Virus record (IMG/VR): IMGVR_UViG_3300033146_001182
Coordinates: 24,776 to 88,775 of that record
Direction: 5' to 3' (one strand)
DNA: 64,000 bases
From: a virus
Shown here: positions 46,746 through 55,003 of the stretch, one piece after another
Position numbering within the stretch: position 1 is the stretch's first letter
How the letters are laid out: each line of letters begins with the position of its first letter
Notes under the pieces: model-generated
What the model was told of the DNA's origin: nothing
The model's input: the letters and a program-made list of their open reading frames with translations, nothing else
Databases searched by the model: none
Translations under genes and position numbers: made by a program

Positions 46746-47453
46746 GTTAGTACCACAATTACTACAATATGATGATGAAGATTTATTAATATTACCACAT
46801 ACATCACATTTAATTTTTCGTTTAACAGTCAATGGTTTCTCAACTTCAACTCCATTCACATCACCTTTAAGTTGTAATACAATAGAATGTACCGTTGATT
46901 CTAATGTTCCAATATCACCATAAACAAACTTCTGTGTACTTTCTGATCCTTTTGTGGTGATTCCATTGTCATTAGACCGTAAAGAAGTAGTATTATAAAC
47001 CGATGGATCACATGTATAAAATCCATCCAAATCACCATAATACTTATTAACCCAAGGATTATCAGTATAAGTAATATGAGGACATACTGTTGGTTGACAA
47101 TATTTTACTTCTTCAAATTGATATGTAACTCTGATTATCCCATCATCAATCTTATCGCCTCTATGATTTGATATTTGTGAAGTTTTTTCAATAAACTTAA
47201 ATCTAGGTCCTTTTGATAAATCTCCATCAATTACATATCGTTCAAGATCTATTGATTGATTTGGTGACAACAATAAAGCAGAAATAACCGTTTCACCGTC
47301 AATTTCAACTTGAATTTGTGCCTTTTGTGTACTAAGATTTTTGAGTAGAATTGAATATTCTTCTCCGAATGGCAAGAAAACAGTATCACCCTGTTCCCTC
47401 ATGATCTTCCCTTTGCACTTTACGCTTGTTACTAATTTTTGATTATACATCAT
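46728..47453 (-). CDS. Zinc-ribbon-terminated protein, possibly virion-associated, 241 aa
   Basis: Beta-rich N-terminal domain (VFLPFGEEYSILLKNLSTQK, QIQVEIDGETVISALLL, RFKFIEKTSQ) like head-decoration or Ig-type folds, a variable middle (VYGDIGTLESTVHSIVLQL) and a C-terminal zinc ribbon KCDVCGNINKSSSSYCSNCG. Proteins of this layout occur in large phages; function unknown. The leader has a short GC hairpin before GGAG. Confidence 0.5.
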   Translation of the reverse strand: MMYNQKLVTSVKCKGKIMREQGDTVFLPFGEEYSILLKNLSTQKAQIQVEIDGETVISALLLSPNQSIDLERYVIDGDLSKGPRFKFIEKTSQISNHRGDKIDDGIIRVTYQFEEVKYCQPTVCPHITYTDNPWVNKYYGDLDGFYTCDPSVYNTTSLRSNDNGITTKGSESTQKFVYGDIGTLESTVHSIVLQLKGDVNGVEVEKPLTVKRKIKCDVCGNINKSSSSYCSNCGTNLTYQY

Positions 47454-47528
47454 AGTTCCTTTCTCCTTATATCCGTACTGACTAAACGGATGAGTATTTT
47501 TCTTAAAGTCAGTTTGAGTAAAAACTAC

Positions 47529-48089
47529 TTAATATCCTTCATAAATAATATCCCATTTCAATGGTTCATTATTAAGAATATGATTATATGCTACAGCCAT
47601 ATTAACATGTCGTTTTTCTTTTAATATAAATGTCATTGGTTTTCCTTTATCAGAACCCTTTGTCAATTTACTAAAAATCTGTTTATTTGCCATAGTAAAA
47701 TTATTCTTACCAGAAGAACTATTAAATTTCATTGCAACAGTTCCATTTTGTTTCAATTCAACAAAACTATTACCATCTTTGTATAAAATAGCTTCTTGAT
47801 TATATTTTTTACATAATTGTAGGGCTTCTTCTTTTTTAATATTTGGAACAAGAAATGATTTCTCTTTACCAATAAAACCATCTTCATATTCCCATTGTGA
47901 TTCAAATTCAATTAAACCATAACCCATTGATCTAATTTCATTATGTAATTTAATATGATTTCTCTTATCTTGTTTTGGGTCATCACCTTGATAAGCAGAA
48001 ATAACAGCAAAAACAGAATCTTTGTTTTCTACATGTTGCCATATTCTACTTAATGAACTTTCTACTAAATATTCTCTAATTTTAGACAT
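47529..48089 (-). CDS. Internal-head-type protein with DUF3293-like domain (paralog 1), 186 aa
   Basis: Start MSKIREYLVESSLSRIWQHV, giving the leader with YLVE-S cleavage. Body: FAVISAYQGDDPKQDKRNH, YGLIEFESQWEYEDG, KSFLVPNIKKEEALQLCKKY and QEAILYKDGNSFVEL fit DUF3293. It is a tandem paralog of the next gene upstream, sharing the first ~20 residues (SSLSRIWxH) and gene order. Probably packaged with DNA; effector role unknown. Confidence 0.65.
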   Translation of the reverse strand: MSKIREYLVESSLSRIWQHVENKDSVFAVISAYQGDDPKQDKRNHIKLHNEIRSMGYGLIEFESQWEYEDGFIGKEKSFLVPNIKKEEALQLCKKYNQEAILYKDGNSFVELKQNGTVAMKFNSSSGKNNFTMANKQIFSKLTKGSDKGKPMTFILKEKRHVNMAVAYNHILNNEPLKWDIIYEGY

Positions 48090-48723
48090 TATCCAATTCC
48101 TTACTATAATAAGATGCCATGATTGCATTTGAACCAGAACTAAATCCAAGACCATCAATGGTGGTGGTCATTTCAAATATCATTGGTCTTCCATTTACAT
48201 ATGATGTGTAAAATGGAGAATCATACCCTATTTTACCTTTATTAAATACCATTGTTTGTCCTATTTTTATATCATTATTAGGACATTTATTTGTACCAAT
48301 TAAATATGCTTTATCTTCACCTTTAATTGAACCTTTTGGTATATATAAAATTGAATCTTGATCATATTTTTTACCCAATTTTATTAATACATTCTTCAAT
48401 TTTCCAGTTTGTTTACTATCAATTACAAAAAATGAAATCTCTTTAACAGGTACGCCACCTTCGGGATATGTACCAACCATTTTTATTGATCCTGAAAATC
48501 CTTCTTTAATAAGGTCTGCCATTAAAGCCTTACTTCTTTTATTATTTTCAGATTTACTAATTTTAACAGGTTGTTTATCGGAAAAACTTGGTTCGGCATT
48601 TTCCATATAACCACAATTAGTATATTGTCTAAATGCAGTTATAACACCACAATCATATTTTTCATTATGTCGCCAAATTCTACTTAATGAACTTTCAGTT
48701 AAGTAATTTCTAATTTTAGACAT
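48082..48723 (-). CDS. Internal-head-type protein with DUF3293-like domain (paralog 2), 213 aa
   Basis: Start MSKIRNYLTESSLSRIWRHN. Body follows the same plan as its neighbour (CGVITAFRQYTNCGYMENAE, KEISFFVIDSKQTGKLKNVL, KYDQDSILYIPKG) but diverged. Predicted cleavage after YLTE leaves SSLSRIW..., conserved in both, so the conserved region may extend past the leader for a reason other than targeting. Confidence 0.65.
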   Translation of the reverse strand: MSKIRNYLTESSLSRIWRHNEKYDCGVITAFRQYTNCGYMENAEPSFSDKQPVKISKSENNKRSKALMADLIKEGFSGSIKMVGTYPEGGVPVKEISFFVIDSKQTGKLKNVLIKLGKKYDQDSILYIPKGSIKGEDKAYLIGTNKCPNNDIKIGQTMVFNKGKIGYDSPFYTSYVNGRPMIFEMTTTIDGLGFSSGSNAIMASYYSKELDNV

Positions 48724-48868
48724 TATTATCTTCTTTCCAAATACTATGACATCTTGGACAAAGATTGATTTGAACAGGGAAATCAATTTCCCTGTTCCAC
48801 CCATAAAATTTTACTTTAATAGGATTACTTGTTTTTCCACTACACATTTGACAAATAACTTTTTTCAT
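48716..48868 (-). CDS. Small zinc-finger protein, 50 aa
   Basis: MKKVICQMCSGKTSNPIKVK and INLCPRCHSIWKED: CxxC and CxxCH pairs 35 residues apart, a compact zinc-finger. AAGG lies eight bases before the ATG. Overlaps the paralog 2 start. Function unknown. Confidence 0.6.
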   Translation of the reverse strand: MKKVICQMCSGKTSNPIKVKFYGWNREIDFPVQINLCPRCHSIWKEDNNV

Positions 48869-48870
48869 AA

Positions 48871-49482
48871 TTATAACCTTTTAGAAATATCAACCCTGTT
48901 AAACCACCCACGAGCATATTTCTCCTGTGTTGGAGATTTTTTCATATACTCAATATAATGATTACCTTGTAAAACATTTATTATTTTAATCAATAAATCT
49001 ATTGTATCATTTTCCATATAGGTTTGTAAACATTTATGTGTATTTTTTCCATACATACCATCTTCAACTTGATCTGGATATAACTGTTGGTTTCTATTTA
49101 ACACATTTAATGCAATTTGTAAAAATTTAACTGCTCTACCAACACCCATATTTACAGATGTATCAAACATTTCTAATGCCAATCCATATGGCATTTCATC
49201 CCCACGGTATGGATCAAAATATGATAATTTATAAAAAGTTTTAACTCTAATATTTAATTCAATTGTTTTTTCATTTACCTCATTTAAGTTATCAGGAAAT
49301 CCAACACTACTTGTACATTTATCAGGATTTTTCATTTCATCAATAATTACCCAACCTGTCCAAGATGGATTATATTTTTTTGATATACCTTTATATGTCT
49401 CACCACCAACATCATCTGGATCAAATGTATATCCACCTTCATGTTTCATAGTATGATGATAGGCATCTAAAAAATAACTCAT
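48871..49482 (-). CDS. Endolysin: N-acetylmuramidase of the GH108 family
   Basis: 203 aa. DAYHHTMKHEGGYTFDPDD then VGGETYKGISKKYNPSW: the catalytic Glu in KHEGGY and the GGETYKGI block define GH108. The C-terminal part (LQIALNVLNRNQQLYPDQVE, DGMYGKNTHKCLQ) is the associated peptidoglycan-binding module. Cleaves host cell wall at lysis with the spanins and holin candidate at 16-17 kb. Confidence 0.93.
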   Translation of the reverse strand: MSYFLDAYHHTMKHEGGYTFDPDDVGGETYKGISKKYNPSWTGWVIIDEMKNPDKCTSSVGFPDNLNEVNEKTIELNIRVKTFYKLSYFDPYRGDEMPYGLALEMFDTSVNMGVGRAVKFLQIALNVLNRNQQLYPDQVEDGMYGKNTHKCLQTYMENDTIDLLIKIINVLQGNHYIEYMKKSPTQEKYARGWFNRVDISKRL

Positions 49483-49494
49483 ATAATACCTCTA

Positions 49495-49788
49495 TTATTC
49501 CTTTTCTTTAATATGACATCCAGTACATGTAACAGGTGCATTTCCACCAGCAGTTTTATGACAAGTTTTACACACTTTATGTCCAAAGTCTTTAGTTACT
49601 CCACCATAAGTATTTAACAAATCATGACATTGTTCACATTTATTAGATAAAGAGGCATGAATCTTATGATTAAATGTTACTGTTCCTCTTCCTACATATG
49701 TACGAGTAAAATCCACATCATCAGTAGCATAACCAATTGTTGAAATAACCATTACCAACACCATTAAAATTACCATCATTTTTTTCAT
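49495..49788 (-). CDS. Triheme c7-type cytochrome with signal peptide
   Basis: 97 aa. Signal peptide (VILMVLVMVISTIGYA, cut near residue 21), then three heme motifs CEQCH (51-55), CKTCH (73-77) and CTGCH (88-92). Exactly six His (41, 44, 55, 70, 77, 92) supply bis-His ligation for three hemes. This is the PpcA/c7 plan of Geobacter-type periplasmic electron carriers. It needs host cytochrome maturation. Placed beside the endolysin; a phage role in host electron flow or lysis timing is unknown. Confidence 0.9.
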   Translation of the reverse strand: MKKMMVILMVLVMVISTIGYATDDVDFTRTYVGRGTVTFNHKIHASLSNKCEQCHDLLNTYGGVTKDFGHKVCKTCHKTAGGNAPVTCTGCHIKEKE

Positions 49789-49803
49789 AATATTTCTCCT
49801 TTG

Positions 49804-49844
49804 TTTAATTTGATACCTATATTTAACATCAAATTAAATCATAT
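49804..49844 (-). promoter_or_regulatory. Operator-like inverted repeat and putative promoter of the cytochrome gene
   Basis: An 11-bp inverted repeat, TTTAATTTGAT (49804-49814) with ATCAAATTAAA (49828-49838), 13-base loop, lies 16 bases upstream of the ATG. TTTACA with a weak TTAAAT -10 overlaps it on the minus strand. A redox- or heme-responsive host regulator could act here; this is speculation. Confidence 0.5.
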
Positions 49845-49884
49845 GTAAACCAAAACAACCCGACATCTACCTACATTGATACCG

Positions 49885-50079
49885 TTATTTCAATAATACA
49901 CCCAAAACCTTCTTAATTAACTTCTTAAACCCTTCCCAATCGTTATTATTAAGAAACTTCTCCATTTTATTAATATCTTCCTCAGATGCCTTTTTATAAA
50001 ATTTGGTCATCTCTTCAAATCCAATATTCCCTGAATATGATGCTTCTTCAATTTTCTCAACATAATCATTAAACTTCAT
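49885..50079 (-). CDS. Small capsid-targeting-type protein, 64 aa
   Basis: MKFNDYVEKIEEASYSGN has a leader-like start with possible IEE-A cleavage. The rest is helical (GFEEMTKFYKKASEEDINKM). Located next to the zincin gene, suggesting a related delivery or partner role. Confidence 0.55.
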   Translation of the reverse strand: MKFNDYVEKIEEASYSGNIGFEEMTKFYKKASEEDINKMEKFLNNNDWEGFKKLIKKVLGVLLK

Positions 50080-50088
50080 TGTTATCTC

Positions 50089-50925
50089 CTATACATTAGC
50101 TAATATATATTTCATTTTTCCCCAAGTAGGAATATTCTGCATTCCTTTTGGTAATAATTTCTCTCTATGTAACCTACTAACAAATGATTTTATAAATGTA
50201 TTAAATTCTTCTTCATTTCTAAAATTATTAAAATTAGAAACAAAACTTGCTTTCGTCTTAAAAAATGTTTCCCAATTTAATTTATCAAACTCTCGTTTTC
50301 CTAATTCTCTTCTAATAACTTTCATGGCATGTATTTGAGAATTAACCTCAAATTCAGTATGGTTAACATCATTATGTTTACCTTTAATTGAACCAAACTC
50401 TCCTCGTTCAGCTGCCATTGCAAATTTATTTTCCATATGATTATTATGAAGACTATCATCTATCCAATGAGTTAATTCATGAATGATTGTTCCTTTGAAC
50501 GCTGGAATGGAAAACTCAGATAAAAATCTATCAAATTGTTTACCTAAAAATCCTTTAAGATTATCAACATCACCCTTATTTTTTAATACAAGATCTAATG
50601 CACCAGAATGAATTGATATTTGAATAATTTTATTTTTAATGTCATAATAACTTCCTGTTGGGTACGAACCTATTCTAATTTTAACAGGATTTATTTTATG
50701 AGCTTGTTTACTATTTCTATTTTTCAATTGACTTGAATCAGTCTTAAAAAATGTCACTCCACCATTGAATGGTTGTTTAGTTTTAATAAAATTAAATATT
50801 CCATTAAAATCTTTATTTTTTACATAATTAAATAATTCATCTACTTTAGAATTTTTATATAAAAAATCTACATCTTTATCTAATGCAAATGTTTTCTCTG
50901 TCAAATAATTCAACAACCTACTCAT
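50089..50925 (-). CDS. Zincin metalloprotease with capsid-targeting leader, 278 aa
   Basis: Begins MSRLLNYLTEKTFALDKD, cleavage likely after YLTE. The metal site is GTIIHELTHWIDDSLHNNH (HExxH near 155), with an acidic third-ligand candidate in TEFEVNSQIHAMK. If packaged, it would be injected as an active protease against host targets. It overlaps the glycosyltransferase gene by 4 bases. Confidence 0.7.
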   Translation of the reverse strand: MSRLLNYLTEKTFALDKDVDFLYKNSKVDELFNYVKNKDFNGIFNFIKTKQPFNGGVTFFKTDSSQLKNRNSKQAHKINPVKIRIGSYPTGSYYDIKNKIIQISIHSGALDLVLKNKGDVDNLKGFLGKQFDRFLSEFSIPAFKGTIIHELTHWIDDSLHNNHMENKFAMAAERGEFGSIKGKHNDVNHTEFEVNSQIHAMKVIRRELGKREFDKLNWETFFKTKASFVSNFNNFRNEEEFNTFIKSFVSRLHREKLLPKGMQNIPTWGKMKYILANV

Positions 50926-51467
50926 TTTGATTCTCCATGTGGAATATGATAAAAGTATTTATCTAAAGTTGATTGTTGAATTATTCTAACACCTAACTTA
51001 AAATTAAAAAAATTCTTAACAGTAAAAGATGAAACATCGTAAGTTAATTTATTTCTATATTTATATATATTTAATAATGATTTTATATACTTAGATTGTC
51101 TTATTCCTCTTATAAAAAATAATGATCTACTTTCTGTTACAACATTATTGTTACTAAATTTTTTATTAAGAAAATATTCCAAATCAATCATCATATCATA
51201 AAAAATTACATCAACATCAATGTATATACCACCTAATTCATATAAAATAAGTAATCGTAAATAATCACATTTTATGGCAGTTTCTTGCCATTTTTCAAAT
51301 TCAATAACTTTTAACGAATAAAACTTATCATAATAATTATAGTGTTTAAGAAAATAATTACATTCATCCGTATCAAATAATTTGTAATTTAATTTATCTG
51401 TTATATGTTTATTTCTTATAATATAATCATCAAATTTATTTGTATTATAATTTATTTGGAATATCAT
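50922..51467 (-). CDS. DXD-type glycosyltransferase (Gly_transf_sug / OCH1-like)
   Basis: 181 aa. KCDYLRLLILYELGGIYIDV DV-type block is the hallmark of the DXD sugar-binding transferases (the motif is YIDVDV at the end of GGIYID). Short but covers the core. First gene (from its 3' side) of the sugar/radical SAM cluster; overlaps both neighbours by 4 bases. Confidence 0.8.
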   Translation of the reverse strand: MIFQINYNTNKFDDYIIRNKHITDKLNYKLFDTDECNYFLKHYNYYDKFYSLKVIEFEKWQETAIKCDYLRLLILYELGGIYIDVDVIFYDMMIDLEYFLNKKFSNNNVVTESRSLFFIRGIRQSKYIKSLLNIYKYRNKLTYDVSSFTVKNFFNFKLGVRIIQQSTLDKYFYHIPHGESK

Positions 51468-52003
51468 TTTAATGACTCTATTGCAATTCGTTCTTCCCCA
51501 TAAAAATTAATAAATCCTTTATTTTTTAATAATGTTTTATACAACACATATTCTTTATTATATGGAAAACAAAATGAAATAGGTTTGATATTATTAGAGT
51601 TAAATGACTTAATCATAAGATCAATATCTTCTGATAATTTTTTATGAATATTAACTATTTTTTCGTTTTTCAATCTTAAATGATTAAATCCATGTCCACC
51701 TATTTCACATCCATGATTCTTTAATAAATGTATTTGAGTCCATTTCATATAATTAGTTTTATCACCGTTATTAAAAAACTTTTTATGTGCATCTGAACAA
51801 GAAGGAAATGAAGAACTTTGTATTTCATTTTCACCACAAACAATACCAGAACTAATAAAAAATATCATTGGTTTATTAAATTGTAAAAAATGTTCATAAA
51901 ATACAAATTGAGAATATAATCCATCATCAAATGTAATTATATCAAAATCAGATAAATCCAATTTTAACATCCAATTTCTTATTTCATGTATCATTAATAT
52001 CAT
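51464..52003 (-). CDS. Polysaccharide deacetylase-like (NodB-type) protein, 179 aa
   Basis: FDIITFDDGLYSQFVFYEHF carries the FDDG metal/catalytic Asp pair and GCEIGGHGFNHLRL the H-x4-H metal ligands. Only the N-terminal half of the usual domain plus a short tail are present, so it may be a minimal deacetylase. Acts on N-acetyl sugars. Confidence 0.7.
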   Translation of the reverse strand: MILMIHEIRNWMLKLDLSDFDIITFDDGLYSQFVFYEHFLQFNKPMIFFISSGIVCGENEIQSSSFPSCSDAHKKFFNNGDKTNYMKWTQIHLLKNHGCEIGGHGFNHLRLKNEKIVNIHKKLSEDIDLMIKSFNSNNIKPISFCFPYNKEYVLYKTLLKNKGFINFYGEERIAIESLK

Positions 52004-52641
52004 TATAATCTCTTATATACCAATCTACATAATTCACCATACTTATATCCAAAAATATTTCCAATATATCCATTGAAATTTCTAATGCCATTGATACTAC
52101 AAGGATGAGTGTCATCAGATTTTATTTCAGTTTTATACCAATTGCACCATTCTAATTTTTGATCAATATAATCAGTAATGTCAATACAAACATTATAATC
52201 AGAAACATTAAATCCCCATTGAGATGAAGCTGGAACAGCAAATTGATATAATTCCTTTACCGAACTATTACTCATTGGACGACAAGCAACTTTAGTAGCA
52301 TTTGCAACTATTACATGATCCTGATGTATATCAGTCTCAGAATTAGAAAATACCACATCTGGACGGAAACTTTGAATTTCATCTAAAATAATAGAATTAA
52401 TTTTAACAAAATCTTGTTTGTCTAATGATAAATCAAAATAACTACAAATATCACAATCAACGCCCAACTCAGACATTATCTTAAAATATGTTGATATTCT
52501 ATCTTTTTGATCATCACTTTCATATCTACCGTGACATAATGTTAACACTTTAACTTCATGTTCTCTGGAAAACTTAAATATTGAACCACCAAATCCAAAC
52601 ATTTCATCATCCATATGAGCACAAACAACTAATATCTTCAT
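52003..52641 (-). CDS. PIG-L/LmbE-type deacetylase
   Basis: 212 aa. CAHMDDEMFGFGGSIFKF (A-H-x-DDE) and TDIHQDHVIVANAT (H-x-D-H) bind zinc in the LmbE/PIG-L family, which removes N-acetyl groups from sugars (for example in mycothiol and aminoglycoside pathways). One-base overlap with the NodB-type gene. Confidence 0.9.
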   Translation of the reverse strand: MKILVVCAHMDDEMFGFGGSIFKFSREHEVKVLTLCHGRYESDDQKDRISTYFKIMSELGVDCDICSYFDLSLDKQDFVKINSIILDEIQSFRPDVVFSNSETDIHQDHVIVANATKVACRPMSNSSVKELYQFAVPASSQWGFNVSDYNVCIDITDYIDQKLEWCNWYKTEIKSDDTHPCSINGIRNFNGYIGNIFGYKYGELCRLVYKRL

Positions 52642-53546
52642 ATCATAGACCTCACAATATCCGTTAAATCATATCTACATTTGTAATATTTTTGTATCTT
52701 TGTTGTATCTGGTTTTCTTTCATATATCTCACCAAACTGATCAGAAAACTTATCATTATAATTAATGTGTCTAACAAATGATAGTGAATCAACAATCCTA
52801 ATTACATTTTCTGCCAGATCATTGATTGTATAACAGTTCAACATATTTCCTATATTATATACTTCTCCATTATGTTTGTCATCCACCATCAATATTTTTA
52901 ACATCTCAATTGCATCTCTAATGTCACAAAAAGTCCGATATTGATAACCATCACCATATATTATAATATCTTCATCATTTTTTGCATAGTTAACAAATTT
53001 AGGTAATACCATACCAGAATTAATACTTTGTCCTTTACCTGTTATATTAAAAAATCTTACTATAACATGAGGGAAATTATAAGATTTTAACAAAAACTCT
53101 GACATCAATTTAGAACAAGCATATCCCCACCTCAACTTATCTGGTGAACCAATCTTTAATACATCCGTTTCTTTTGCCAATTTCGTATCACCATATACCT
53201 CAGAAGAACTTGAATATATAACCTTAACTCCATATTCATCAAATAACGGAAACAAAATATTATTAATAAACAATGAATTCTGTAATGATAATTTTGGATT
53301 TTTATCAATATATTCAACACCAACAGATGAAGCAAAATGAAAAACAATATCAGTTTCAGCCAAAATTAATTTGATACATCTTAACTCCAATTCACTCGGA
53401 CAAGATAAATCTATATCAAAATAATCAACACCTGAAATGTGATTTGATATTACTGAATCAATAACAACAATATTATGATGAAGTGATAAATCTAAAGCCA
53501 AAGACTTACCAATAAATCCACAACCACCTGTAATCAATATATTCAT
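52638..53546 (-). CDS. NAD-dependent sugar epimerase/dehydratase (SDR extended family)
   Basis: 302 aa. NILITGGCGFIGKSLALDLS is the NAD site, FHFASSVGVEYID, VIYSSSSEVYGDTK and YACSKLMSEFLLKSY give the Ser, Tyr-x3-Lys triad. Acts on nucleotide-activated sugars to supply the glycosyltransferases of this cluster. Confidence 0.92.
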   Translation of the reverse strand: MNILITGGCGFIGKSLALDLSLHHNIVVIDSVISNHISGVDYFDIDLSCPSELELRCIKLILAETDIVFHFASSVGVEYIDKNPKLSLQNSLFINNILFPLFDEYGVKVIYSSSSEVYGDTKLAKETDVLKIGSPDKLRWGYACSKLMSEFLLKSYNFPHVIVRFFNITGKGQSINSGMVLPKFVNYAKNDEDIIIYGDGYQYRTFCDIRDAIEMLKILMVDDKHNGEVYNIGNMLNCYTINDLAENVIRIVDSLSFVRHINYNDKFSDQFGEIYERKPDTTKIQKYYKCRYDLTDIVRSMI

Positions 53547-54172
53547 TTGTACTCCTTAAAAGCATCAAATGTATCAAGACAATGATAATTAGACCATTTA
53601 CCATCATTATTCATTATATGATAATTAGGTAATCCACTTAATACAACTAATCCATGAGCTGCTTTAGCTGGTGTCATGTTCATATGATAACCAACTATAT
53701 TATCTTTATCATTCTCAGTATCTTTATACACATCTCTTCCATCCCACGATAATCTTCTAAGATAATTATATTCATCCTCATCATCAAGTAAAATACAACC
53801 ACCTTTATCTATATTAAGAATCTTTTGTGAATGAAAACTACAACATACTCTAGTTCCTTCATGATACATACCACGATAAAACATTACGGCACTATCAATA
53901 ATATTTGTTTCACCTAATATATAACATTGATACCATTCTCTATGTTTTAATTTAGGTCTATGTCCTGATAATATAATTTGTTGTGGAACTGACATATATG
54001 TTTGGTTAGGGATTTCTATAACTGTATTCTTTTCAATAAGACCAAATCTATTTTTATACTCCAAACATAAAAATATAGCATTAGTACAAGAATCAGTTAA
54101 TACACAATAAGGTGCGCCTGTATATTTACATAATTCTTGTTCAAACCTTTTCAATAATTCATTACTATTCAT
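53543..54172 (-). CDS. DegT/DnrJ/EryC1-type aminotransferase, short version
   Basis: 209 aa from MNSNELLKRFEQEL. CVLTDSCTNAIFLCLEYKNR, EIPNQTYMSVPQQIILSGHR and CCSFHSQKILNIDKGGCILL (PLP lysine in the SxKxL-type motif) match DegT sugar aminotransferases, then PAKAAHGLVVLSGL. Family members are usually ~370 aa; here the C-terminal small domain is largely missing, so it may be a minimal enzyme or inactive. Upstream start at 54238 would overlap the transferase gene more. Confidence 0.7.
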   Translation of the reverse strand: MNSNELLKRFEQELCKYTGAPYCVLTDSCTNAIFLCLEYKNRFGLIEKNTVIEIPNQTYMSVPQQIILSGHRPKLKHREWYQCYILGETNIIDSAVMFYRGMYHEGTRVCCSFHSQKILNIDKGGCILLDDEDEYNYLRRLSWDGRDVYKDTENDKDNIVGYHMNMTPAKAAHGLVVLSGLPNYHIMNNDGKWSNYHCLDTFDAFKEYK

Positions 54173-54995
54173 TTTGTTTAAGTTCCCATTTTTTATATAA
54201 TAATTTTTCTTTAACTCTATTATAATTAGTTTTGTCATAAACTAAATGTTCGTGCCAAAAATATACATTCTTTAATTGTTCATTAGTAAAATGTTTAATT
54301 GATGTATAACCTTCTCCTATTTGATATTTTTGTATACCAACAACATCAATCAATTTGTTACTGTATATTTTATCCATAATATATTCTTCAAGAAAATATT
54401 CACCTGTTTTATTTTTTATCTTCTCCCATTCAAAATCAATTTCACCTTCAATAATTTTCATCGTTTCAATAAAAAGTAATTCATAAAAATTATCTAATCT
54501 TTTTGATATAATAAATCCAGTATCAAAACAAGCATCTGAATTCATTACTATCCTATCAAACAAAGAATGTTCATCATATTGACCACAAATAACACTATCA
54601 GAAAATACCATTTCTTTCGGTAATGGTTTAATTAAATTCATATCCAAATCAATTTTAATTAAAATATCTTCTTTTAATATATTCTCATATAACATACCAA
54701 CAAAGGGTATATTAATAAAACCAGAAGTAAAAGTTTCTGTAATGGAATGATACTTTTCTGTATATATAACCCCTAATTCCTTAAACTTTTCTTTAGTTTC
54801 TTCCGTAATGGTATTATGTGTTGGACAATAAGAATAAATTGGAATATCTTTCAGCCAACCACCATTCTTTCTCCAATTCTCAAAACATAATATGGCTTCT
54901 TGTTCAAATAATCTCTTTCCACCATAAACAATTCCATTATCATCATTAAGATTATTATTATCACCTTCAATCGCTGTTATAAGTGCTATCTTCAT
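54165..54995 (-). CDS. GT-A-type nucleotide-sugar transferase, 276 aa
   Basis: KIALITAIEGDNNNLNDDNG at the N-terminus, FVGMLYENILKEDILIKIDL then DMNLIKP (DxD, IKIDLDM) and DACFDTGFIISKRL fit a GT-A transferase with a DXD metal site. It sits between aminotransferase and amidinotransferase genes in the sugar cluster. Confidence 0.6.
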   Translation of the reverse strand: MKIALITAIEGDNNNLNDDNGIVYGGKRLFEQEAILCFENWRKNGGWLKDIPIYSYCPTHNTITEETKEKFKELGVIYTEKYHSITETFTSGFINIPFVGMLYENILKEDILIKIDLDMNLIKPLPKEMVFSDSVICGQYDEHSLFDRIVMNSDACFDTGFIISKRLDNFYELLFIETMKIIEGEIDFEWEKIKNKTGEYFLEEYIMDKIYSNKLIDVVGIQKYQIGEGYTSIKHFTNEQLKNVYFWHEHLVYDKTNYNRVKEKLLYKKWELKQNE

Positions 54996-55003
54996 ATTAC
55001 CTC

